From Alphaproteobacteria bacterium (GTDB taxonomy: Bacteria; Pseudomonadota; Alphaproteobacteria; RF32; UBA3637), in contig JAGBRF010000141.1 of the NCBI GenBank assembly GCA_017632555.1, positions 1 through 8,662 of the forward strand: a stretch of 8,662 bases of DNA, written 5' to 3'. Positions 1-5,633 of this stretch are shown piece after piece. Positions within the stretch are counted from its first letter, which is position 1. Every line of letters starts with the position of its first letter. Below the pieces are notes generated by a model. The model was not told the origin of the DNA, ran no database searches, and saw nothing but the letters and a program-made list of their open reading frames with translations. The position numbers and the translations under genes are program-made.

Positions 1-1350
1 AGCCCTATGTTCGGTATTTCGGAAGAAGAATTATTTGATTTGGCATATAATCGCGGCGGTAATTCTTTGTGGTCGCAAGTCGCATTAAAACGTAAAGATA
101 TCTATGAAGTTTTGAAAAATATGCTGAATAAAGCCGATGCTATGCCACCTTTTGAGCTTTATTCCTATATTCTTGACGTTTTGCACATGCGCGAAAAATT
201 CTTAAACCGTATGGGCGATGAAACAAATGAAATGTTGGACGAGTTTTTGAATTTGGCATTAAACTTTGAACAAAATCATTCCGTCAGTTTGGAAGCATTT
301 CTGCAATTTTTGAATAATGATGATATAGAAATCAAACGTGATTTGGATAATTCGGAAATCAACGCCGTTCGAATTATGACTATTCACGGTTCAAAGGGGC
401 TGCAATCAAACATTGTTTTCCTTCCTGATGCTTATTCAAAGATAAAAAAATCACCCAAATTCATTTGGAATAAAAAGATTCCTATTTGGATTCCGAAAGT
501 GGATTTGCAAACAAACATTTGCAAAAACATCATAAAAAAAGTTGCAAAGGAAGAAGACGAAGAATACAACCGTTTGCTTTATGTTGCTTTAACCCGAGCG
601 CAAGATCGGCTGTATATTTGCGGTTTTGAAACAGGTAAATCCGCCCCGGAAAACAACTGGTATGATTTAATTCGCGATGCAATTCCCAGCTATGTTATCG
701 GTAAAGGTGCAGTTATTGAAACACCACAAACGGCTGAAACGGAAAAAACGAAAAAGAAAAGAAAGAAAAAATCCGATGACTTTGTATTGCCAGAATGGTT
801 TAATAATCCGGCGCCAAATGAACCGATGCCGAGCAAACCGTTATCGCCGTCTAAACTGACACAATCAGAACCGGTTGCGGATTCGCCTTTAACGCCGGAA
901 CAGGAAAAAGCCATGATTCGCGGTACTTTTATTCACAAATTATTGCAATATCTGCCGGATATCGAACCCGCCGTCCGATATGATTTGATTGCAAAATTGA
1001 CGCCGGAAGACATTAAACCGCCTTTTGAATTATTGGATTTATTGGAAAAACCGGAAATGAAGCTTTTGTTTGGTGAAGCTTCATTACCCGAAGTGCCGAT
1101 TGTCGGAACAACATCAGACGGAAAAGCCATTTCCGGACAAATTGACCGTTTGGTCGTCAATGGCGATGAAGTTTTAATCATCGATTATAAAACAAACAGA
1201 TATCCGCCCAAAAGCGAAAAAGATATTCCTTTGGCATACATTGAACAAATGAATGCATATAGGGACTTGCTAAAAAATATTTTTAATGATAAAAGGATAA
1301 AATGTTTCTTGTTATGGACAACAACTTTAACTTTGATGGAGATAAAATGA
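1..1350 (+). CDS. addA: Double-strand break repair helicase-nuclease AddA, C-terminal part (5' end outside window)
   Basis: The frame is open to the left edge, so the ATG at 7 is internal and the gene starts upstream. AddA is the helicase-nuclease subunit of AddAB, which resects double-strand breaks for RecA loading in the cytoplasm. About 449 codons are visible. UvrD-type motif V (MTIHGSKGLQ) lies at 376-405 and motif VI (RLLYVALTRAQDRLYICG) at 571-624. A basic, Pro-rich linker follows at about 720-870. The C-terminus has a RecB-type PD-(D/E)xK nuclease: RGTFIHKLLQ near 920-950, then GQIDRL with Asp at 1144-1146, and IIDYKTNRYPP with Asp at 1183-1185 and Lys at 1189-1191. These are the residues expected of an active nuclease. 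The helicase-then-nuclease order fits alphaproteobacterial AddA. The stop overlaps the next start (ATGA), so the two genes are probably cotranscribed. In many alphaproteobacteria a thioredoxin gene follows addA, but here it is a lipoprotein gene. Identification is firm. Confidence 0.95.
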   Translation, partial: SPMFGISEEELFDLAYNRGGNSLWSQVALKRKDIYEVLKNMLNKADAMPPFELYSYILDVLHMREKFLNRMGDETNEMLDEFLNLALNFEQNHSVSLEAFLQFLNNDDIEIKRDLDNSEINAVRIMTIHGSKGLQSNIVFLPDAYSKIKKSPKFIWNKKIPIWIPKVDLQTNICKNIIKKVAKEEDEEYNRLLYVALTRAQDRLYICGFETGKSAPENNWYDLIRDAIPSYVIGKGAVIETPQTAETEKTKKKRKKKSDDFVLPEWFNNPAPNEPMPSKPLSPSKLTQSEPVADSPLTPEQEKAMIRGTFIHKLLQYLPDIEPAVRYDLIAKLTPEDIKPPFELLDLLEKPEMKLLFGEASLPEVPIVGTTSDGKAISGQIDRLVVNGDEVLIIDYKTNRYPPKSEKDIPLAYIEQMNAYRDLLKNIFNDKRIKCFLLWTTTLTLMEIK

Positions 1351-2105
1351 AAAAGTTTCTTGTTTTTTTGGCCTTGATATTTTTAGCCGGTTGTATTTCA
1401 TCTGAACCCCAAATCAAAGGTTTCAAATCAAAAACATTCATTGCAAATGAAGGCTTTCAATTATCCGGACAAGTCAAAGAAATCAAGGCCGGACAAAAGT
1501 TGCGTGTCTATATTGACGGTAATGCCGTAACAAAAGGAATTTTCAGAAAACGGCCAGCATTGCCCTATCCTGTCGCTGCTGAATTGGCGCAAAAAGACAA
1601 GTATCCTTACATTTTATATTTGAACCGCCCGTGTTATTTTATTGACAATGACAAATGCAGTCCGGAAGTTTGGGAGATCGGTCGATATTTACCGGAAGTT
1701 ATAGATGAAATGCGTGAAGCATTGGTACGTATTCAATTAAAATATCGTATTCCGGAATTTGAATTTGTCGGCTATGATGGTGGTGCCGCGGTTGCATTGC
1801 TTTTGGCAACACGTATGAAAAACACACCCGTTAAAGTTTATACGGTCGGTGGTATTTTGAACACAAGTCAATATGCTATTTTGATAGACGAAGAAATTCA
1901 TTCTGACAGCTTGAATCCGGCCACCGAAGGTTATTCATTATCAAACATTCCGCAGGTTCATTTTGTCGGTGCGAAGGATAAGCAAGTTCCTTTGGCTTTA
2001 ACAAAAGATTATGTCAAACGTATTCCGAACCCTGTTTTGATGCAAATAAAATCTTACCCTTCTGCCGACCACTTTAACTGGGCAAACTTTAAGATTGAAT
2101 ATTAG
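1347..2105 (+). CDS. Lipoprotein with alpha/beta-hydrolase fold and Asp in place of the catalytic Ser
   Basis: The protein has 252 residues if it starts at the ATG at 1347, which overlaps the addA stop and has GGAG at 1338-1341, 5 nt upstream. A start at 1302 would put 15 extra residues before the signal peptide and was rejected. The N-terminus is a lipoprotein signal: basic KK, a hydrophobic stretch, then lipobox LAG|C with Cys16. Residue +2 is Ile, with no Asp retention signal, so outer-membrane sorting is likely. The body resembles proteobacterial alpha/beta-hydrolase lipoproteins: RPCYF...C (Cys96 and Cys104, a possible disulfide), a nucleophile elbow in VGYDGGAAVALLLA, SLNPA, IPQVHFVGAKDKQVP (acid Asp211) and SADHFNW (His242). 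In relatives as I remember them the elbow reads GYSGGG; here position 144 is Asp (GAT, 1776-1778). It may be an Asp-nucleophile hydrolase or a catalytically dead, binding-only protein. The substrate is unknown. Confidence 0.8.
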   Translation: MKKFLVFLALIFLAGCISSEPQIKGFKSKTFIANEGFQLSGQVKEIKAGQKLRVYIDGNAVTKGIFRKRPALPYPVAAELAQKDKYPYILYLNRPCYFIDNDKCSPEVWEIGRYLPEVIDEMREALVRIQLKYRIPEFEFVGYDGGAAVALLLATRMKNTPVKVYTVGGILNTSQYAILIDEEIHSDSLNPATEGYSLSNIPQVHFVGAKDKQVPLALTKDYVKRIPNPVLMQIKSYPSADHFNWANFKIEY

Positions 2106-2575
2106 TTCAATAAAGCGCTTATCAAATTCAAATATGATGCAAACAAACACCAAATAAAGTAAGGTATTACAAGCAATCCGGCCAATTTGGAATGTTTTGC
2201 AAAAATCAAACACATCAACCCGACTGTAATTGAAAGCAACAGCAGTACAAAAAAGCCCATCCAAAGTGCATGTGCTACGAAAAAAGTATAACTCCAAACA
2301 ATTTGTAAAATCAATTGTGCAAAGAAAATTGAACGACCGCCCTTTTCCCATATCAATTCTGCGGATATGGCTATCAGTGCATACAAAATCGTCCACACAA
2401 TTGAAAAAATAATGGGCGGTGGTGTCAATGATGAATGAAATAAAGTATTATACCATTCCATTTGCGTTGGTGTTTGTAAGAACGCCATAATAAAGAACCC
2501 AACGCCATAAGTTAAAATAAAAAGTGATAAGAATCTAATTATCCGTTGCTTTGATTGCAAATTTGACGTTTTCAT
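2102..2575 (-). CDS. tspO: TspO/MBR family tryptophan-rich membrane protein
   Basis: This 157-residue protein matches the usual TspO length and plan of five membrane helices (about residues 13-33, 52-75, 82-100, 104-125, 131-154). Family signatures visible are EWYNTL near 40-45, LTPPPIIFSIVWTILY at 50-65, the W76 region, QIVWSYTFF at 91-99 and PYFIWCLFASYLN at 138-150. TspO proteins bind porphyrins and other tetrapyrroles in the membrane and are linked to stress responses; the ligand here cannot be read from sequence. The ATG at 2575 is the most upstream in-frame start, because a TAA lies three codons before it. A strong GGAGG lies about 15 nt upstream, rather far, inside the hydrolase gene. 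The gene overlaps the end of that hydrolase by 41 bp, so translational coupling is likely. Its TAA interlocks with the TAG of the convergent lipoprotein gene. Confidence 0.9.
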   Translation of the reverse strand: MKTSNLQSKQRIIRFLSLFILTYGVGFFIMAFLQTPTQMEWYNTLFHSSLTPPPIIFSIVWTILYALIAISAELIWEKGGRSIFFAQLILQIVWSYTFFVAHALWMGFFVLLLLSITVGLMCLIFAKHSKLAGLLVIPYFIWCLFASYLNLISALLN

Positions 2576-3323
2576 TTTTATTTAAAATCCCCTCCAAAGT
2601 ATTTCCTAAAATACTCAATTCCTCTGGTGAGGCCAAAGCATGCTCTGATCCCTTGATACAAATAATTTGTACGTCTTTGGAAGTCAAGACATCTCTGATA
2701 TGAAATACGGTTTGATAAGGAACTAATTTATCTTCATCACCGCAAATTAAACGAACCGGACCGTTGTATTTAAGTTTTTTTGTTAAAATGTAGTTTTCGG
2801 CTGCGTCCTGAAACATTTTATAAGTGAAACAATATCCCCTTGTTTCTTCGGAAGGGCCCAAAATTTCACCGTTTTTCAAACGATTTCTGTGTTCTTCATT
2901 CAACAATTTATTCCATACAAATTTGGTAAAATCGGCGCCTGGCGCCAGTCCGATAAATGCGGCCACTTTTTCGGGTAAATGCTTGCACAATAACAAACCA
3001 ATCCATCCGCCCATACTGCTACCGACAATAATTTGCGGTGTTTTAACATATTTGTTCAAAAGATCCGAAGCATCCGCCAAACATCGACCAATCATAAAAT
3101 CATGCGGTTGACCCCAAGACTTTCCGTGTGCAGTAAAATCAAAGTATAAATACGAAAGTCCGTGTTCAATGGCAAACGCTTTCAAATATTGACTTTTCCG
3201 GCTGTTCATCGAAGAAAGTAAGCCGTGCAAATAAACTATTCCCGGCTTTTTTTCGTCTTTTCCCGGGATAAATTCAACATTTAGAAAAGTACCATTTGAA
3301 CGCTTAAATATTTCCGTAGTCAT
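2535..3323 (-). CDS. Alpha/beta hydrolase, ABHD10-like serine esterase/thioesterase
   Basis: This 262-residue cytoplasmic protein has no signal peptide or membrane segment. The fold's landmarks are in order: oxyanion-loop region YLHGLLSSMNSRK (31-43), YFDFTAHGKSWG (60-71), nucleophile elbow VGSSMGGWIGLLL with Ser103, GLAPGADFTKFVW (125-137), acid loop CGDEDKLVP with Asp198, and GSEHAL with His228. The complete triad Ser103-Asp198-His228 predicts an active enzyme. The pattern of HG..S.M...K, GSSMGGW and APAPDFT-like segments matches the alphaproteobacterial family related to ABHD10 (acyl-protein thioesterase/esterase type), but the natural substrate is unknown. The ATG at 3323 has AAGG about 8 nt upstream. 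It is the first gene of a two-gene unit with tspO and is divergent from comF across 73 bp. The Ser-containing triad contrasts with the Asp-containing homologous fold in the nearby lipoprotein. Confidence 0.88.
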   Translation of the reverse strand: MTTEIFKRSNGTFLNVEFIPGKDEKKPGIVYLHGLLSSMNSRKSQYLKAFAIEHGLSYLYFDFTAHGKSWGQPHDFMIGRCLADASDLLNKYVKTPQIIVGSSMGGWIGLLLCKHLPEKVAAFIGLAPGADFTKFVWNKLLNEEHRNRLKNGEILGPSEETRGYCFTYKMFQDAAENYILTKKLKYNGPVRLICGDEDKLVPYQTVFHIRDVLTSKDVQIICIKGSEHALASPEELSILGNTLEGILNKNENVKFAIKATDN

Positions 3324-3339
3324 TTTTTTAACCTTTTAC

Positions 3340-3368
3340 TTGATGTTTATTTGTTTTTGTAGAATAAT
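3340..3368 (+). promoter_or_regulatory. Candidate sigma-70 promoter for comF
   Basis: TTGATG at 3340-3345 (4/6 to TTGACA), a 17-bp spacer, and AATAAT at 3363-3368 (5/6 to TATAAT). The predicted start near 3375 gives a leader of about 20 nt with no strong Shine-Dalgarno. On the other strand the same spot reads TATTAT (3364-3369), a possible -10 for the divergent hydrolase, but I see no good -35 for it. Confidence 0.5.
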
Positions 3369-3396
3369 ACAGAAAAAGTAAAAAGAAAACATTAAA

Positions 3397-4134
3397 ATGA
3401 AAAAATTAGCAATAAACATTTTTAGAAGCTTATTTGACCTGTTTTTGCCACCGCGTTGTTGCATTTGTCGCGATGTCGTCTACAAAGAAAACGGATTATG
3501 CCATAAATGTTTTAAGAATATTTGTTTTCTTTCTGATCAAAGTTGCCCGATTTGTGGCAGACCTTATACTTTCCCAGTGGATGAAAAGGAACTTATTTGC
3601 GGAAAGTGTTTAACAAAAATGCCAAAATTGCAAGGCTTGAAAGCTGTCTTTGCTTATGATGAGTATTCCAAAAATTTGATATTACCGTTTAAGCATGCCG
3701 ACAGGACGGATTTAGTTCCTTTTTTAAGCAAACTGCTTTATTATCGCGGGCAAAAGATGTTGGAAAATGCAGATTGCATCATCCCTGTTCCGTTGCATTG
3801 GCAACGTTTGATGAAACGCAAATATAACCAATCGGCTTTACTGGCTGTAAAGTTATCAAAAATGACCGGAAAAGATTGTCTTTTGAACGTTCTTATTCGA
3901 ACGAAAAAGACCGAATCACAGGGACATAAAAGTCGGGAAGAAAGAGCCAAAAACATCAAAGGCGCTTTCAATATTAAAAATTCCGCTAAAATAAAGGGAA
4001 AAAGCATTGTCCTAATCGATGATGTTTACACAACTGGTTCAACATTGAACGAATGCGCAAATATTCTGCGTCAAGCCGGAGCAAAACATGTGGAAGCATT
4101 GGTGTTGGCAAGAGTATGTTATTTCGAATGTTAA
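3397..4134 (+). CDS. comF: ComF family protein (zinc-finger plus phosphoribosyltransferase domain)
   Basis: The 245-residue length is normal for ComF/GntX proteins. The N-terminus carries a double zinc-ribbon: C21/C22-x-C24, C35-x2-C38, C50PIC53 and C68GKC71. A linker, FAYDEYSKNLILPFKHADR, and then the type I phosphoribosyltransferase part follow: IIPVPLHWQRLMKRKYNQS, the TESQGHKSREERAKNIKGAF segment typical of ComF, and the PRPP loop VLIDDVYTTGST at 205-216 with Asp208-Asp209. In naturally competent bacteria ComF helps take transforming DNA into the cytoplasm. In alphaproteobacteria the homologue is widespread and its exact reaction is unproven. The ATG at 3397 has only an A-rich upstream region and no clear Shine-Dalgarno, but the conserved N-terminus fits. 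The gene is monocistronic and divergent from the hydrolase. No intrinsic terminator is seen downstream. The prepilin-like genes begin 149 bp further on; a competence link is tempting but unproven. Confidence 0.92.
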   Translation: MKKLAINIFRSLFDLFLPPRCCICRDVVYKENGLCHKCFKNICFLSDQSCPICGRPYTFPVDEKELICGKCLTKMPKLQGLKAVFAYDEYSKNLILPFKHADRTDLVPFLSKLLYYRGQKMLENADCIIPVPLHWQRLMKRKYNQSALLAVKLSKMTGKDCLLNVLIRTKKTESQGHKSREERAKNIKGAFNIKNSAKIKGKSIVLIDDVYTTGSTLNECANILRQAGAKHVEALVLARVCYFEC

Positions 4135-4146
4135 ATCAAAAAATGT

Positions 4147-4175
4147 TTGACATTAAACAGGGCTTTTTATAGACT
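4147..4175 (+). promoter_or_regulatory. Candidate promoter P1 upstream of the prepilin-like pair
   Basis: A perfect -35 TTGACA at 4147-4152, a 17-bp spacer and a weaker -10 TAGACT at 4170-4175 (4/6). A start near 4182 would give a leader of about 100 nt before the gene at 4284. The spacer and -10 form part of an imperfect AT-rich inverted repeat (4163-4184) that could act as an operator. Confidence 0.4.
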
Positions 4176-4215
4176 ATTAAAAAGGCTGATTCGTTTGTTT
4201 TATGAAGAATGAAGC

Positions 4216-4249
4216 TTTTAACTTTTTTTTAACTTTGTATTTTTATAAT
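4216..4249 (+). promoter_or_regulatory. Candidate promoter P2: direct repeats plus perfect -10 before the prepilin-like pair
   Basis: TATAAT at 4244-4249 is a perfect -10. A start near 4256 would give a 28-nt leader to the ATG at 4284. No good -35 is present at 16-18 bp. Instead there are two copies of TTTTAACTTT at 4216-4225 and 4227-4236, offset by 11 bp, about one helical turn. They may be an activator site or simply an A/T tract that substitutes for a -35. Confidence 0.45.
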
Positions 4250-4273
4250 AGCGACAATAATGAGTATGATTGT

Positions 4274-4280
4274 GAGAGGA
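4274..4280 (+). promoter_or_regulatory. Shine-Dalgarno that fixes the start of the first prepilin-like gene
   Basis: GAGAGGA lies just before the ATG at 4284. It favours that start over the in-frame ATG at 4260, which would sit only about 4 nt after the predicted P2 transcription start and has no Shine-Dalgarno. Confidence 0.6.
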
Positions 4281-4283
4281 AAA

Positions 4284-4931
4284 ATGCAACAAAATAAGTT
4301 TTTATCCGGACGTTCTATGCTGGAAATGTTGTCTGTTTTGGCTATTGTCGGTATTTTATCAATCGGTGGACTTATGGCTTTCAGATTGGTGATGGATCAT
4401 AATAAAGCCAATCAAATGTTGGATTATATGAATCGTGTTTTCTTGGCTGTTAAGTCTGTCGGCGAAGATGATTACGAATATAAAGCATCCAATATAAGCA
4501 CTCTGTTTGATTGTAATGATATAATTCCCGGTATGCCGGAGTTTATTTATGCTTGCGGCGCTAACAAAATTTGTAAGGATGAAGACGGAAATGATAAATC
4601 CTGCGTAACAAACGTTATCGCGTACTTTAACGAAGGTGAAACCGGTGCCGCGGCCGCATTGGAAAATAAATTGGAATTGGTTGTCAGATCAAAAAGGCCT
4701 GCATTAAACAGAGCTTTTCAAAAGTCTGATTGCGTTGATACAACGCCTGTAAATTGCTCTCATGGTTTTTCTCCTTGTGCGGCTATCGGTCAAAGATGTT
4801 CTATGCGGTCTTGGGAATACTCGGTTGGAAAACCGGGACAATCCGGTTATTACACGGATTCCGGTTGTGAAGAAAACAACACTTGTGCGCCCTGGCCTGA
4901 CAACGGACGTAATTCACTTAACAAATTTTAA
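4284..4931 (+). CDS. Prepilin-like, cysteine-rich secreted/surface protein A
   Basis: The protein has 215 residues. Its N-terminus is a type IV prepilin-like leader: nine residues ending in Gly9, then R-S-M-L-E with Glu14 at mature position +5, followed by a hydrophobic helix LSVLAIVGILSIGGLMAF. A prepilin peptidase would cut after Gly9 and leave Arg, not the usual Phe or Met, at +1. The globular part has 10 cysteines, an even number that suits disulfides outside the cytoplasm. Landmarks shared with the next gene are MLDYMN, IPGMPEFIYACG, SCVTNVIAYF, GAAAALENKLELVVR, and HGFSPC near the end. A Gly/Asn-rich C-terminal tail with two more Cys is unique to this copy. The start at 4284 gives the same 9-residue leader as the neighbour. 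The gene lies 15 bp upstream of that paralogue and is probably cotranscribed with it. No pilus motor, peptidase or secretin gene is in view. The function is unknown; a minor pilin or pseudopilin-like role is inferred. Confidence 0.8.
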   Translation: MQQNKFLSGRSMLEMLSVLAIVGILSIGGLMAFRLVMDHNKANQMLDYMNRVFLAVKSVGEDDYEYKASNISTLFDCNDIIPGMPEFIYACGANKICKDEDGNDKSCVTNVIAYFNEGETGAAAALENKLELVVRSKRPALNRAFQKSDCVDTTPVNCSHGFSPCAAIGQRCSMRSWEYSVGKPGQSGYYTDSGCEENNTCAPWPDNGRNSLNKF

Positions 4932-4946
4932 AATGAAGGATTTAGG

Positions 4947-5552
4947 ATGATGAAAGATAAGACACAATCGGGACGACCTTTATTGGAAATGCTGGTTGTT
5001 ATATCAATTGGTTTTCTTTTGACGGCGTTTGGTCTTCTTGCCGGACGGAAAATAGTTTATCACTACAAAGCAAGTGCGATGTTGGATTACATCAATATGG
5101 TCTATATGACTGTCAGAGGAAGAAGTATTCACGATCCTAAATTTGGTATGGAGGTAAGTAGTCCGCCTTTATATTCTTGCAGCGGAATTGTTCCGAATAT
5201 GCCTGGTTTTATATACAATTGTAATGTAAGACGTATTTGCGGTTGCGGATCAAATACGGAAATATCAAATAAATGTAGTAGCCTTGCAGCAAATTCAGAA
5301 TTGGGTGTAGAAGCTGCAAACTCACCGACTTCCTGTGTTACAACGGTTACGGCTACTTTTAAAAAAGGTGAAGAAGGTGCTGCCGCAACATTGGAAAGTA
5401 AATTGGGATTGGAAGTAAGAGATGGATTGGCTTACAATAAAAGAAAATTTATAAAAGGTAACTGCGCTTCTGACTTTCCTGTTGAGTGTCATAATGGATT
5501 TGCTAGGTGTGTCAGCAGAGGGTCGCATTGTTCCGATATGCCAAGACAATAA
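4947..5552 (+). CDS. Prepilin-like, cysteine-rich secreted/surface protein B (paralogue of A)
   Basis: The protein has 201 residues. Its leader ends at Gly9 and is followed by R-P-L-L-E, again with Glu at mature +5 and Arg at +1; the Pro at +2 is unusual. The helix LVVISIGFLLTAFGLLAG contains few charges. It aligns with protein A across the body: MLDYIN, GIVPNMPGFIYNC, SCVTTVTATF, GAAATLESKLGLEVR, CHNGFARC and a final HCS. Compared with A, the segment between RIC and SCVT is about 20 residues longer and adds two Cys (GCG...NKC), while the C-terminal tail is missing. There are again 10 cysteines, so different disulfide patterns are likely. AAGGA at 4936-4940 serves the ATG at 4947; an ATG at 4950 directly after it is an alternative. 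The 15-bp gap to A implies one operon. The function is unknown; tandem duplication followed by divergence is inferred. Confidence 0.8.
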   Translation: MMKDKTQSGRPLLEMLVVISIGFLLTAFGLLAGRKIVYHYKASAMLDYINMVYMTVRGRSIHDPKFGMEVSSPPLYSCSGIVPNMPGFIYNCNVRRICGCGSNTEISNKCSSLAANSELGVEAANSPTSCVTTVTATFKKGEEGAAATLESKLGLEVRDGLAYNKRKFIKGNCASDFPVECHNGFARCVSRGSHCSDMPRQ

Positions 5553-5576
5553 AGCGCTTTTTTTCCCCATAAAAAC

Positions 5577-5605
5577 TTGACAGTTTCACGAATTTGGAGT
5601 ATAAT
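5577..5605 (+). promoter_or_regulatory. Perfect consensus sigma-70 promoter for the AbiE module
   Basis: TTGACA at 5577-5582, exactly 17 bp, then TATAAT at 5600-5605: all 12 consensus positions match at the ideal spacing. A start near 5612 gives a leader of about 22 nt containing AGGAG. The -35 box also reads as a TTG codon in frame with the antitoxin, which could lead automated annotation to a wrong upstream start. Confidence 0.88.
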
Positions 5606-5618
5606 AGAACAGTTGATT

Positions 5619-5623
5619 AGGAG
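5619..5623 (+). promoter_or_regulatory. Shine-Dalgarno that fixes the antitoxin start
   Basis: AGGAG lies 10 nt before the ATG at 5634. It is the only start signal downstream of the predicted transcription start that agrees with the conserved beginning of the antitoxin domain. Confidence 0.65.
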
Positions 5624-5633
5624 AATTGATGGG

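Noticed and set aside
690..1181. Antisense reading frames within addA
   Set aside because: They lie opposite clear nuclease-domain coding sequence, have no ribosome-binding sites and show no recognisable motifs. They are shadows of the addA frame.
1302..1346. Upstream ATG for the lipoprotein
   Set aside because: It would place 15 acidic/Asn-rich residues before a well-formed lipoprotein signal peptide. The ATG at 1347 has GGAG and overlaps the addA stop.
2108..2120. 13-bp sequence CAATAAAGCGCTT repeated at 5547-5559
   Set aside because: One 13-bp match in 8.7 kb of AT-rich DNA is close to chance expectation, and one copy is tspO coding sequence.
3364..3369. TATTAT on the minus strand as a -10 for the hydrolase gene
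   Set aside because: No acceptable -35 is found at 16-18 bp. It is the mirror of the comF -10, so it is mentioned there but not called separately.
4161..4186. Hairpin after comF as intrinsic terminator
   Set aside because: The stem is AT-rich with a bulge and a 3-nt loop and is not followed by a U-run. It coincides with promoter P1, so an operator-like dyad is at least as likely.
4260..4283. Upstream ATG for prepilin-like protein A
   Set aside because: It lies only about 10 bp after a perfect -10 and lacks a ribosome-binding site. The ATG at 4284 has GAGAGGA and gives the same 9-residue leader as protein B.
4202..4297. 31-codon ORF in the prepilin operon leader
   Set aside because: No Shine-Dalgarno precedes it, its composition follows the T-rich promoter DNA, and it runs across the promoter and start of the real gene. 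Probably chance.
5551..5564. AAAGCGCTTT plus T-run after prepilin-like protein B as terminator
   Set aside because: The palindrome has no loop; folding leaves only three A-T pairs around GCGC. Too weak to call.
5577..5633. TTG start that would extend the AbiEi antitoxin by 19 residues
   Set aside because: The TTG is the -35 box of a perfect promoter and the -10 also lies inside this stretch, so it is not transcribed from that promoter. There is no Shine-Dalgarno before it, and the added residues do not resemble a winged helix.
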